Assembly (NCBI GenBank): GCA_946402065.1
Contig: CAMIVR010000036.1
Coordinates: 1-39,630, forward strand
Length of the DNA: 39,630 nucleotides
Direction of reading: 5' to 3'
DNA from: an uncultured Brevibacillus sp.
GTDB taxonomy: Bacteria > Bacillota > Bacilli > Brevibacillales > Brevibacillaceae
The translations under genes were made by a program, and so were the position numbers. Shown in pieces: positions 1 through 7,578 of this stretch. How positions within the stretch are numbered: the stretch's first letter is position 1; each line of letters opens with the position of its first letter. The notes beneath the pieces are model-generated. The model was not told where the DNA came from, made no database searches, and saw nothing but the letters and a program-made list of their open reading frames with translations.

Positions 1-166
1 GGATATGCCTGCCCTGGCGGACAAACAGCGGAACGCCGAGGTTTTTTTCCAGCCGCGATATCGTATTGCTCAGCGACGGCTGCGAGACATTAAGCTCCTT
101 CGCCGCCTTGGTCATATGCTCCAATCGGGCGACTGCCTGAAAATATTTAAGCTGCAGTAATTCCAT
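1..166 (-). CDS. LysR-family transcriptional regulator, N-terminal part (runs off window)
   Basis: Reading leftward from an ATG at 166, the frame is open to the window edge and gives about 55 residues beginning MELLQLKYFQAVARLEHMT. This is the N-terminal winged helix-turn-helix of LysR regulators: the KYFxAVA helix, then a recognition helix with SQPSLSNTISRLE, then LGVPLFVRQGR. Only the DNA-binding part is visible, so the effector and targets cannot be named. LysR proteins often control a divergent gene, but here the DNA to the right leads into the terminator of the opu operon, so no divergent target is visible. Family assignment is firm; subfamily is unknown. Confidence 0.88.
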   Translation of the reverse strand, partial: MELLQLKYFQAVARLEHMTKAAKELNVSQPSLSNTISRLEKNLGVPLFVRQGRHI

Positions 167-362
167 CGCGCTTACCCCTGTCATTTATCATCTCAACGTT
201 ATGAATTCATTAGGAAACTTGTATTTATATCTTATCAAAAAACATACTGGGTGATGGGTAAAGCAGCAGAGAAGATCAGGCGGGTTGATCCTGACCGGCA
301 TTGGCGCAGGGGTTGAAGGCGTGCAAAACATCGTCTGAAACCGCTCCCGTTCGCTGCCAACG

Positions 363-392
363 CAAAAGAAGTCACCCTGTGCAGGTGACTTC
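363..392 (-). terminator. Rho-independent terminator of the opuA operon
   Basis: A perfect 9-bp inverted repeat (GAAGTCACC at 368-376 and GGTGACTTC at 384-392) has a 7-nt loop. On the minus strand it is followed by TTTT (364-367). It lies about 20 bases past the opuAC stop codon, the expected place for the end of the operon transcript. Confidence 0.75.
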
Positions 393-412
393 TCGCTGTT
401 TTTCCCCAGATG

Positions 413-1336
413 TTACTTGTTCAAGTCTTCAATCGAATGGATGTCCATATACGATGGTACGACCAATCCGAGCTTCGTACCTGACAGGTTCACACCGAGA
501 TCTTCAAACTTGCCTTTCAGCTTTTCCACATAATCGGCATGTGTCGTCGGCAGCCAAGCGGCAACCAGGCCGTCGACATCGCCATTTGCCAAACCGATAA
601 ACATCGGCCCCGCTTCTACCTGGCTCAGCTCTACATCATAGTTCAGTTTTTGCTCAAGCACCGCTTTGACTACGTTCGTGCTGGCAATCTCGGAGTCCCA
701 GGCGACATAGGCCAGCTTCAGCTTTTCTTTGGCGCCTGGCTGGATGCCTTCAATCCACTTGTTTACTTTGTCCGGATTGTTTTTTACCCAGTCGCTCGCT
801 GCTTCTTCCGGCTTTTTCCCGTTGAGAATCTCCAGCATGACATTTTCCATGTCGGAAGGGGTCCACTCGAATTTGTCCAGGAACTGATACGCATTCGGAT
901 GGTCGGCCTTCAGTCCTGTCCGCACGAGGGTGTGGATTTCCTCGTCTTTACCGAACGAGCCTTTCGGGTCATCGAGGTATTTCAGGTCAAACTTGGAGAA
1001 CATCCAGTGCGGTGTCCAGCCTGTGACGATGATCGGCTTCTTATCCTGAATCGCCTTTGTCAGGGCCGCCGTCATCGCAGTCCCCGACCCCTCGACGAGC
1101 TCCCAATCCTTCAACTGGTAATCCTCCATCGCTTTCTTGGTCGCTTTCATCAAGCCGGCACCGGGATCGATCCCGATGATTTTATATCCCACCTGCTCGC
1201 CTACTTTGGCAGTGTTTTTCGCGTCATTGACCTGATCTGGTGCAGGTGTTGCCCCCGGTGACTGGGACGAACATCCCCCAATCAGCAATGCCACTCCCAT
1301 AACAGCAGCAATTCCCGTAGTTAACCATTTCTTCAT
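413..1336 (-). CDS. opuAC: Glycine betaine ABC transporter, substrate-binding lipoprotein
   Basis: 307 residues. The N-terminus is a lipoprotein signal (MKKWLTTGIAAVMGVALLIGGC) with a lipobox ending in LIGGC, so the mature protein should be lipid-anchored outside the membrane. The rest closely follows Bacillus OpuAC: IIGIDPGAGLM, VTGWTPHWMF with LKYLDDPK, LAYVAWDSEIASTNV, QVEAGPM and VAAWLPTTHADY. The tryptophans in GWTPHW, VAWDSE and AAWLP match the aromatic cage that binds the quaternary ammonium of betaine in this family. It is the last gene of the operon, 14 bases after the permease, with a GGAGGAGA ribosome site. Its role is capture of compatible solutes during osmotic stress. Choline or proline betaine uptake cannot be excluded from sequence alone. 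Confidence 0.95.
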   Translation of the reverse strand: MKKWLTTGIAAVMGVALLIGGCSSQSPGATPAPDQVNDAKNTAKVGEQVGYKIIGIDPGAGLMKATKKAMEDYQLKDWELVEGSGTAMTAALTKAIQDKKPIIVTGWTPHWMFSKFDLKYLDDPKGSFGKDEEIHTLVRTGLKADHPNAYQFLDKFEWTPSDMENVMLEILNGKKPEEAASDWVKNNPDKVNKWIEGIQPGAKEKLKLAYVAWDSEIASTNVVKAVLEQKLNYDVELSQVEAGPMFIGLANGDVDGLVAAWLPTTHADYVEKLKGKFEDLGVNLSGTKLGLVVPSYMDIHSIEDLNK

Positions 1337-1350
1337 CTCTCTTCTCCTCC

Positions 1351-2196
1351 TTAGGCGTGTTTCCGTTTTTTCTTCCCCATACTCTGGGTGAAGCGGTCCA
1401 GGATGATGGCCAGGATAACGATCGCGATCCCTGCCTCAAACCCGGTCCCGATTTGAATTTGTGTGACTGCCCGGTAGACGTCGGCTCCCAGCCCTTTCGC
1501 TCCGATCATGGAGGCGATAACGACCATGGACAGGGCGAGCATCATGCTCTGGTTAATCCCTGCCATAATCGTCGGCTTGGCGATCGGCAGTTGAACTTTA
1601 TACAGCTTTTGCGAAGCCGTCGAGCCGAAGGCATTGGCCGCTTCGACGAGCTCTTTCGGCACCTGGCGAATCCCCAGGTTAGTAAAGCGAATCGTCGGGG
1701 GCATGGCAAAAATCACAGAGGCGATCACCCCCGGCACCTTGCCTAAACCGAAAAAGAAAATCGCCGGAATCAAATAGACAAACGCGGGCATCGTCTGCAT
1801 AAAGTCCAGTAGCGGTGTGACGATGCGCTGCACAGTATCGTTACGCGAACACCAGATGCCTACCGGTATCCCGATCACAACAGATATTAGCGAAGCAGTC
1901 AGAACCAGCGCCAGCGTCTCCATCGTATTCACCCAATAGCCGAGGTTATCGATGAGAAACAAGCCGACAAAGGTAAGAATCGCTGCCGTTATATTCAGCT
2001 TTCTCCAGGCAATCAGGACAAACGCAATCATGATCAGCCATGCCGGAATGCCGTTGAAAATAAACGAAAAGCCGTCGACGATGCCGCCGATTGCAGTCGT
2101 GATGCCGTCAAACAGCCAGCCCAAATTGTGTTCCAAAAAATCAACGACCGCCTCGATCCACTTGTCGAGCGGTATTTTTGTCAAAAAATGTCCCAT
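1351..2196 (-). CDS. opuAB: Glycine betaine ABC transporter, permease
   Basis: 281-residue integral membrane protein of the binding-protein-dependent permease family. It has an N-terminal amphipathic stretch (IPLDKWIEAVVDFLEHNLGWLFDG) and several hydrophobic segments. The EAA loop is recognisable (VEAANAFGSTASQKLYKVQL, roughly residues 183-202); this contacts the ATPase. Length and order agree with Bacillus OpuAB (about 280 residues). It starts 26 bases after the ATPase stop codon with an AGGTGAAC ribosome site. It forms the membrane channel of the betaine importer with the ATPase encoded upstream. Confidence 0.95.
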   Translation of the reverse strand: MGHFLTKIPLDKWIEAVVDFLEHNLGWLFDGITTAIGGIVDGFSFIFNGIPAWLIMIAFVLIAWRKLNITAAILTFVGLFLIDNLGYWVNTMETLALVLTASLISVVIGIPVGIWCSRNDTVQRIVTPLLDFMQTMPAFVYLIPAIFFFGLGKVPGVIASVIFAMPPTIRFTNLGIRQVPKELVEAANAFGSTASQKLYKVQLPIAKPTIMAGINQSMMLALSMVVIASMIGAKGLGADVYRAVTQIQIGTGFEAGIAIVILAIILDRFTQSMGKKKRKHA

Positions 2197-2222
2197 CTAT
2201 CCGTTCACCTGCCTTTTGTTGA

Positions 2223-3425
2223 TCACGTAGTCGTCGCCTGACTCTCCTCATTGACCTTGCCCGCAAGACCGCCGAGTACCGCCCCTTTGACGATAATCCC
2301 GAGCAAGCGCTGCTGCTCCCCGACAACCGCGACCGGAACAGGTGCAGTGGCAACCGGGTCAAACAAGTCATGCAACAGCGTATCGGGTGAAACGGTCGGC
2401 ACGTCCTGTTCCATCACGCTTTGCAGGCTCATTTCCTCGCGGGAAGCTTTCGACACCTTGTCGGCGGTAACGACTCCGAGCAGTGATTTCTTCCGGTCGA
2501 CAACGTAGAGGCTGGAAACCCCTCTGTCGCGCATCAACTGCAGGGCAACCCGCGGCCCTTTATCCAGCGTGATTGTCTCCGGCCGCTTCATCACATGTGC
2601 CGCTGTCAGAACTTTTGAGCGGTCGACATCCTCGACGAACTTCTCGACGTACTCATTTGCCGGATTGGTCATGATTTCTTCCGGTGTGCCAATCTGGACA
2701 ATCGCGCCATCCTTCATCAGCGCGATTCGGTCGCCGATTTTCAACGCTTCATCCAGATCGTGCGTAATGAAGATAATCGTCTTTTTCATAGAATCCTGCA
2801 GTTCGAGCAGTTCGTCCTGCATGTCCTTGCGAATCAGCGGATCAAGGGCGCTAAACGCCTCATCCATCAGCAGCACGTCCGGATTGCTGGCCAGAGCCCG
2901 GGCCAATCCGACACGCTGCTGCATACCGCCGCTCAATTGCGTCGGGTAGCTCTCTTCCCAGCCGCTCAAGCCGACCAATGCAAGAGACTGTCTCGCCTTT
3001 TCCTTCCGTTCTTCCTTGCCGACACCCTGAATTTCCAGGCCGTATTCGACATTTTCCAGCACCGTCCGGTGGGGAAACAAGGCAAAGCTTTGAAAGACCA
3101 TCGCCAGCTTCTTCCGTCTGACTGTCCGCAGCGCTTCCCCTTCCATCGCCACCAGATCTTCGCCATCGATGAGGATTTTGCCCGCCGTCGGCTCAATCAA
3201 GCGGTTGAGGAGCCGGATCATCGTCGACTTGCCGCTTCCGGACAGGCCCATGATGACAAAAATCTCACCGTCATACACCTCAAAGCTGGCCCGGTTGACC
3301 CCGACGGTGCATCCCGTCTCTTTGAGAATCTGCTGCTTCGTCATACCCTGCTGCAACAGCTCGATTGCTTTATTTGTCTGGCGGCCAAACACCTTGGTCA
3401 GTTGTTCCACCTTTATTTTGATCAT
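2223..3425 (-). CDS. opuAA: Glycine betaine ABC transporter, ATP-binding protein with CBS domains
   Basis: 400 residues. The ABC ATPase core has Walker A GLSGSGKST (about residues 60-68), signature LSGGMQQR, Walker B VLLMDEAFSALD and switch histidine in ITHDLDEA. Before the core, a segment around residues 20-42 (IELLQQGMTKQQILKETG) is typical of the OpuA/ProV subgroup. The C-terminal part (about 280-400) carries two CBS-like repeats (RVALQLMRDRGVSSLYVVDR and VPTVSPDTLLHDLF). In OpuA-type transporters such CBS modules sense ionic strength or cyclic di-AMP; that role is inferred here. It is the first gene of the operon, behind a promoter at 3460-3488. Confidence 0.95.
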   Translation of the reverse strand: MIKIKVEQLTKVFGRQTNKAIELLQQGMTKQQILKETGCTVGVNRASFEVYDGEIFVIMGLSGSGKSTMIRLLNRLIEPTAGKILIDGEDLVAMEGEALRTVRRKKLAMVFQSFALFPHRTVLENVEYGLEIQGVGKEERKEKARQSLALVGLSGWEESYPTQLSGGMQQRVGLARALASNPDVLLMDEAFSALDPLIRKDMQDELLELQDSMKKTIIFITHDLDEALKIGDRIALMKDGAIVQIGTPEEIMTNPANEYVEKFVEDVDRSKVLTAAHVMKRPETITLDKGPRVALQLMRDRGVSSLYVVDRKKSLLGVVTADKVSKASREEMSLQSVMEQDVPTVSPDTLLHDLFDPVATAPVPVAVVGEQQRLLGIIVKGAVLGGLAGKVNEESQATTT

Positions 3426-3459
3426 CCAATCCCACCTTGTATATAAAGTTGTTAGTTAG

Positions 3460-3488
3460 ATTGTATCGTTTATCGCTTGACTACTCAA
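3460..3488 (-). promoter_or_regulatory. Likely sigma-A promoter of the opuA operon
   Basis: On the minus strand, TTGAGT (-35; 3483-3488) and TACAAT (-10; 3460-3465) are separated by exactly 17 bases, about 35 bases before the opuAA start. It lies in the intergenic region shared with the divergent gbsR-like gene, so GbsR-type control at this site is plausible. No operator was identified with confidence. Confidence 0.6.
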
Positions 3489-3664
3489 AGCCGATAATCC
3501 CGCAAAATCGCTCGTAAAGTCTGTTCAGAAAAAACTTTACCAACCTATTTTACTGTATTCTCTGTTTATCTAATCTATACTGCACAAGTTGGTTATTTAC
3601 ATTTTCATGGGAACAACCTACAATTCTAACTAGCGACTACTCAAATAGGAGGGTGATTTCTCAC

Positions 3665-4243
3665 GTGAGTGCACCTAATCCAGAGACTCAGCTCAACCGC
3701 AACTATGATGTTTTAATCGAAAAGGCACGTAGTCGAATCGTCGAAGCGATTGCCAAAAATATGGATTTATACGGTGTCACCATGTCTGTCGGACATCTGT
3801 ACGGCACGATGCTCTTCCAGGATAAACCGATGACGCTCGACGACATGGGGGAAGCGCTTGGCATGAGCAAGACAAGCATGAGTACAAGCGTACGAACGTT
3901 AATGGATTTAAAAATGGTGAACAAGGTCTGGACGCGGGGATCGCGGAAGGATCAGTACGAGGTCGATCGGGACTGGTATCAGAATTTCATCGACTTTTTC
4001 GCGCTCAAATGGCGACAGGCAGTCGATGTGAATACAAGTGCTTTGCTCAAATCGCAGCTGGAGTTGACCAATCTGCTGAACGCACACAAAGACGATATGC
4101 CCGTGGAAACGCAAAAGACAATCGAAAACGATTTGGCAATCGCGCAGAACGCCCTGAATTACTACGATTGGCTATCTCGTCTGATTGACTCTTTTGAATC
4201 GCACAAGATTTTTGAGTACATTCCCAAAAACACGGTCGACTGA
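3665..4243 (+). CDS. gbsR: GbsR-type (MarR-fold) regulator of betaine/choline genes
   Basis: 192 residues from the GTG at 3665. The ribosome site AGGAGGGTGAT (3647-3657) rules out the GTG at 3653, which lies inside it. The protein has the winged-helix pattern of the GbsR branch of MarR regulators (ITMxVGHLYGTMLF-like segment, DDMGEALGMSKTSMSTSVR recognition helix, LKMVNKVWTRGSRKDQY wing), followed by a helical C-terminus. Bacillus GbsR is a repressor that senses choline and controls gbsAB and opuB. Here the neighbour is a divergent opuA operon, so control of that operon is inferred. A strong terminator follows directly. Confidence 0.88.
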   Translation: MSAPNPETQLNRNYDVLIEKARSRIVEAIAKNMDLYGVTMSVGHLYGTMLFQDKPMTLDDMGEALGMSKTSMSTSVRTLMDLKMVNKVWTRGSRKDQYEVDRDWYQNFIDFFALKWRQAVDVNTSALLKSQLELTNLLNAHKDDMPVETQKTIENDLAIAQNALNYYDWLSRLIDSFESHKIFEYIPKNTVD

Positions 4244-4253
4244 CACACATAGC

Positions 4254-4297
4254 AATGGCTCGCAACCGCAGCACACGGTAAGCGAGCCATTTTTTTT
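4254..4297 (+). terminator. Rho-independent terminator after the gbsR-like gene
   Basis: A perfect 10-bp stem (AATGGCTCGC at 4254-4263 with GCGAGCCATT at 4282-4291) runs into a stretch of T residues ending at 4297. It begins 11 bases after the stop codon. Confidence 0.9.
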
Positions 4298-4330
4298 GGG
4301 GGAAATTTGCGCCACCTGGCTGCTTTTTCA

Positions 4331-4358
4331 TTGTTTTTTCATAATTACTCCTTACGAT
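4331..4358 (+). promoter_or_regulatory. Candidate promoter of the redox gene cluster
   Basis: TTGTTT (4331-4336) and TACGAT (4353-4358) are separated by 16 bases. They lie after the preceding terminator and about 30 bases before the first gene of the cluster, whose ribosome site is GGCGGAGG at 4373-4380. The match to the sigma-A consensus is partial. Confidence 0.4.
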
Positions 4359-4388
4359 AGAACTATCTTTTTGGCGGAGGATAGATCA

Positions 4389-5225
4389 ATGAAACGATCC
4401 AAATGGCTTAAATGGAAAATTGGCGGTTTTACCGTATTCTCACTCGCGCTGGTCTTCAACACTGCAAAAGCCGACCCTGAATTTGAACGAGCACATGAAG
4501 CTGCGCTGCAAGCAGCCAATGGCACGGATTTGCCCGAAACGGCCGATACCGATGATCCCGTCATGGACGAATGGCTAAACAATCTGGACTCCAATCAGGA
4601 AAACGGGCATTTCAGCGAGCAGCCGCCTGCGAGCGAGCCGACCGAAACAGCGGTCCCAGCCCCTGCTGCACCCCCGCCTGCTCCGGAACCGTCTCATCCA
4701 GCAGAAGCGGGCAGCCACACCTCGCAAGACTTATCGAGCAAGACGACGCGTACAAGCCCAAAGGAGCAGACAAACAAAAACGCCACTCCTTCAAAAAAGT
4801 CGGTGACTACTCAGCCCAAGCAGGCACCAGCAGCTAAGACGCACTCAGAGAGCAGCACTGCAACATCTACGCCGGCGAAATCAAAACCGGCGTCTCAGGC
4901 TACGACAAGCAGCGCCGCGACTAATGAACCGGCAAAGGCTCCTGCACAAAATCAGGTTCAGGCTCCAGCTCAAGCACCAGTTCAAGCATCAGCTCAGGCA
5001 CCAGCTCAAGCACCAGCTCAAGCACCAGCTCAGGCACCAGCTCAGGCCCCAACTCAAGCAGCTGCACCTCCTGCTGTACCTGAGCCAGCGCAACCCGGCA
5101 GCGAGCCCGCCGCTGTGGACAACACTGCAAAGCAGGATGCAGCCGCAACCAGCGATGAGAACTCTGGCACAGAAGAAGAGCAGCCGAGCAAGAAACCATC
5201 ACACACGAAAACGAGACGCTCCTGA
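4389..5225 (+). CDS. Secreted or anchored Ala/Pro/Gln-rich low-complexity protein
   Basis: 278 residues from the ATG at 4389, set by GGCGGAGG eight bases upstream. The N-terminus (MKRSKWLKWKIGGFTVFSL, then ALVFNTAKA) is a positively charged head plus hydrophobic segment with a possible signal peptidase site after AKA. The rest has no recognisable fold: an acidic start (PETADTDDPVMDEWLNNLD), then a long Pro/Ala/Ser/Thr/Lys-rich stretch, then about eight QAPA-type tetrapeptide repeats from a 12-bp DNA repeat, and a basic tail (KKPSHTKTRRS). It resembles a flexible cell-wall-spanning stalk. I do not recognise a family. It lies 35 bases before apbE and is probably co-transcribed. No FMN-binding domain with the usual SGAT-like acceptor motif is present. 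Confidence 0.75.
   Translation: MKRSKWLKWKIGGFTVFSLALVFNTAKADPEFERAHEAALQAANGTDLPETADTDDPVMDEWLNNLDSNQENGHFSEQPPASEPTETAVPAPAAPPPAPEPSHPAEAGSHTSQDLSSKTTRTSPKEQTNKNATPSKKSVTTQPKQAPAAKTHSESSTATSTPAKSKPASQATTSSAATNEPAKAPAQNQVQAPAQAPVQASAQAPAQAPAQAPAQAPAQAPTQAAAPPAVPEPAQPGSEPAAVDNTAKQDAAATSDENSGTEEEQPSKKPSHTKTRRS
4959..5054 (+). repeat. 12-bp tandem minisatellite encoding QAPA repeats
   Basis: Eight consecutive 12-bp units of the form CARGCACCAGCT run without interruption inside the Ala/Pro-rich gene. Units differ at a few positions (for example CAGGCTCCAGCT, CAAGCACCAGTT, CAGGCCCCAACT), while three inner units are nearly identical. The repeat is in frame, so gain or loss of a unit changes protein length by four residues without a frameshift. 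Confidence 0.9.
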
Positions 5226-5260
5226 CGCTTCTAACCCAATCGCAAAGGAATGAGAACCGG

Positions 5261-6271
5261 ATGAGTCTTGCAAATGACGGATTGCTCACGCTGGACAGGG
5301 ACTTTTTTGCGATGAATACACTCATAGAAGTTACGTTGGAGCATCACGGCAGCGGCAGCCCGACCGTTTCGCAGTTGCTGGAAGCATGTTCGGACTGGTT
5401 CGAATCCGTCGAACGCCGCTTCAGCCGCTTCTTGCCCGACAGTGAGTTGCAATACATGAACCGCCATCGTGGCAAGCCGACCTTTTTATCCAAGGCGATG
5501 ACAGAAGTGTTGTCGCTGGCCGAAATGTACCATGCGCAAACGAACGGCTTATTCAGCTACAGCTTGTTGGACGCTTTGCAACATGCCGGCTACGACCGCT
5601 CCTTTGAACAAATCAGCCAATCTGTCCAGGCCGCTTTACCTCCACCCCTTCCCCAGTCCCACCCGCAGCTCGTCCTGGACAGTGGTATGCGCACGGTTAG
5701 GCTGAACGGCCACGAGCAGCTTGATCTCGGCGGAATTGTCAAAGGCTGGTCGGTCAACCGGCTGGCCGCATGGCTTCAGCAAAAGCATCAGGTCAAGCGC
5801 GGGCTGATTAACGCTGGAGGGGACCTGCACGTCTGGGGCGGAGCCGGTGACGGTGAACCATGGCGCATCGGTGTCGCCGATCCTTGGGACGACAGCGCGG
5901 AAATCGCTCAGATCACGCTGATGGAAGGAGCTGTAGCCACTTCCAGTGTGTTGGGCAGACGCTGGCAAAGCGACCACGGCATCATGCACCACCTCATCGA
6001 TCCACGGACTATGCGGCCAGGCACCAGTGACGTCGTTCAGTGTACCGTGAGCGGCACGAATGCAATGGAGTGTGAAATCTGGTCCAAGGTCGTCTGTATC
6101 GCCGGCAGTTCGGAAGCAATTCCGCTGCTCTTGCAGCGTATCCCGCACTGTACTGTGCTGTTCGTCACGCACAATCGAGAGGTTCATTTCGTCGGCGCCA
6201 AAGACTTGTACACGCTGTACTGGCACGATGTACAGATCGATTTTTTCCATACAGCGACCGAAAGACACTGA
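5261..6271 (+). CDS. apbE: FAD:protein FMN transferase (ApbE family)
   Basis: 336 residues. ApbE enzymes move FMN from FAD onto Thr/Ser of extracytoplasmic flavoproteins. Family features in order: FFAMNTLIEVTL near the N-terminus, the strand with LDLGGIVKGWSVNRLA (about 153-168), INAGGDLHVWGG, WRIGVADPW, VATSSVLGRRW, the HHLIDPRTMRPGTSD loop, and the C-terminal VSGTNAMECEIWSKVV helix. In that last segment the common ADxxAT metal-site pattern is replaced by CExxSK, close to the AExxAK form seen in some ApbE subfamilies, so activity is likely but not certain. There is no signal peptide or lipobox, unlike many Gram-positive ApbE proteins. It sits between the secreted stalk-like gene and two heme-type membrane genes. 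Confidence 0.88.
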   Translation: MSLANDGLLTLDRDFFAMNTLIEVTLEHHGSGSPTVSQLLEACSDWFESVERRFSRFLPDSELQYMNRHRGKPTFLSKAMTEVLSLAEMYHAQTNGLFSYSLLDALQHAGYDRSFEQISQSVQAALPPPLPQSHPQLVLDSGMRTVRLNGHEQLDLGGIVKGWSVNRLAAWLQQKHQVKRGLINAGGDLHVWGGAGDGEPWRIGVADPWDDSAEIAQITLMEGAVATSSVLGRRWQSDHGIMHHLIDPRTMRPGTSDVVQCTVSGTNAMECEIWSKVVCIAGSSEAIPLLLQRIPHCTVLFVTHNREVHFVGAKDLYTLYWHDVQIDFFHTATERH

Positions 6272-6292
6272 TTACAAAGGATGGAGATAGTC

Positions 6293-6859
6293 ATGGCAAC
6301 ATTCATCACCCACCTGCCCACCTGGGAAATCATCCGCATCCTGGGCATCACGTCATATCTGCTGCTTTTTGTCGGAGTAAGCCTTGGGATTCTCTACGGC
6401 ATGCCCTTATGGAAAGGGAAGCAAAAAGCACAAGTCTATAAAATCCACTCGCTGGCGACAATCGGCGGTACGTTCGGCGGTGTACTGCACGCCATATTCC
6501 TGACCATTGACACATATGCCCCTTTTTCATGGAAAGAAATCCTGATCCCGTTTACCGCCGAGGACCAACCGTTCTGGAACGGCTTGGGGACCATTGCACT
6601 CTACGGCGTGCTGATCATCATCCTCAGCACCGACCTGCGCAACAAACTGAAAAAAAAGCTCTGGTTCGCCATTCACCTCTGCTCATACCCGATGTTCGTC
6701 ATTGCCCTGATACACGGCTTGGGCTCAGGTACTGACACAAAGCTGTTGCCCGTCTATCTGATGTACACCGTCACCTGCGGAATTGTCTTGCTGCTTGTGA
6801 TCATTCGCAGCTTTGTCGGAAAGAAGATCAGCAACACGTCTCTAGCTGATCGGGGATAA
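6293..6859 (+). CDS. Ferric reductase-like transmembrane heme protein
   Basis: 188 residues from the ATG at 6293. An ATG at 6281 lies directly against the AAAGG of the ribosome site and is unlikely to be used. About five hydrophobic helices carry histidines placed as in ferric-reductase/YedZ-like domains: KIHSLATIGG and GVLHAIFL in one pair of helices, FAIHLCSYP and IALIHGLG in another, suggesting bound b-type heme. There is no flavin- or NAD-binding domain, so electrons must come from a partner. It is the third gene of a tight unit after apbE (21 bases), which supports a membrane electron-transfer role. The exact donor and acceptor are unknown. Confidence 0.8.
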   Translation: MATFITHLPTWEIIRILGITSYLLLFVGVSLGILYGMPLWKGKQKAQVYKIHSLATIGGTFGGVLHAIFLTIDTYAPFSWKEILIPFTAEDQPFWNGLGTIALYGVLIIILSTDLRNKLKKKLWFAIHLCSYPMFVIALIHGLGSGTDTKLLPVYLMYTVTCGIVLLLVIIRSFVGKKISNTSLADRG

Positions 6860-6878
6860 GTCAAAGGAGGCCACCCGT

Positions 6879-7451
6879 ATGTCAAGCTTGCTCCAATCGC
6901 TAAAAAAAAGGCCGCTTGCCATTGGCTTGAAAGCGGTCTGTGTGATTATTATGCTCTTTGCCATTCTCGCCCTTGGCATCACGATCACCAACAGCTGGCC
7001 GGCAGTCGCCCTGCACTTCCCCGCTTCGTTTTCAGGACGAAAGCTGAAAATGCTCGGAAAACAGATCGGCAGCTTTGCCGAATACGGCGTGTTTGGAGCA
7101 GCCGGGTACTGGCTGCTGAAACTGTTGCTGCGAAAATGGAAAACCGTGCCGTTAAAGTCGCTGCTGCAGTCCGCCATGCTGTTCTTCAAACGCAACCACA
7201 CGTTTTTGGGATGGTTTAGCGTCATCGTGGCCGCAAGTCATGCAGCCTATTTTTTACTCAATCCGGACGACAAACCGATTTATCTCTACACCGGCTTGGC
7301 GGCGTTTGGCGGCTTGTTGCTCGTCGCTCTGTTCGGTACGATTTTCCGGCATGCAGTGAAAGAAAAAAAAGCCCCGCTTTCACGGAGAAAGTGGCACATG
7401 GCGGCCGCAGGTGTTTTTGCTGTCGCATTCCTGCTGCATCTTTATCTGTAA
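6879..7451 (+). CDS. Polytopic membrane protein, probable heme-binding partner
   Basis: 190 residues with about five membrane segments: VCVIIMLFAILALGITI near the N-terminus, YGVFGAAGYWLLKLLL, GWFSVIVAASHAAYFLL, LAAFGGLLLVALFG and the C-terminal AAAGVFAVAFLLHLYL. Histidines occur in or next to helices (KRNHTFLGW, VAASHAAYF, KWHMAAAG, FLLHLYL) in an arrangement reminiscent of cytochrome b-type or ferric-reductase-like domains. It starts 19 bases after the preceding ferric-reductase-like gene with an AAAGGAGG site and ends the unit. Its role in transmembrane electron transfer is inferred from this context; the family is not firmly identified. Confidence 0.65.
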   Translation: MSSLLQSLKKRPLAIGLKAVCVIIMLFAILALGITITNSWPAVALHFPASFSGRKLKMLGKQIGSFAEYGVFGAAGYWLLKLLLRKWKTVPLKSLLQSAMLFFKRNHTFLGWFSVIVAASHAAYFLLNPDDKPIYLYTGLAAFGGLLLVALFGTIFRHAVKEKKAPLSRRKWHMAAAGVFAVAFLLHLYL

Positions 7452-7578
7452 GCGTCGTGACTACCGGATCAATAGCAGGATTATGGGGACATTTGGCGAA
7501 TAAAGCAACTCTTGCTCCAGCGAGAGATTGAGAGGCTCATGTCGCTTGAAGCAAACTTGTTTATAGAGGGTGAATCTG

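Noticed and set aside
274..340. Plus-strand stretch reading LILTGIGAGVEGVQNIV before a TGA
   Set aside because: It resembles the end of a coding sequence but has no supporting upstream frame; probably chance.
539..1261. Plus-strand frame of 240 codons opposite opuAC
   Set aside because: Antisense shadow of a gene matching OpuAC along its full length.
3548..3581. TTTACT and TATACT as a gbsR promoter
   Set aside because: The TATACT is good, but spacing to any -35-like hexamer is outside the usual range.
5636..6268. Long minus-strand frame of 210 codons opposite apbE
   Set aside because: Antisense shadow of a well-supported gene in the other frame; no family features.
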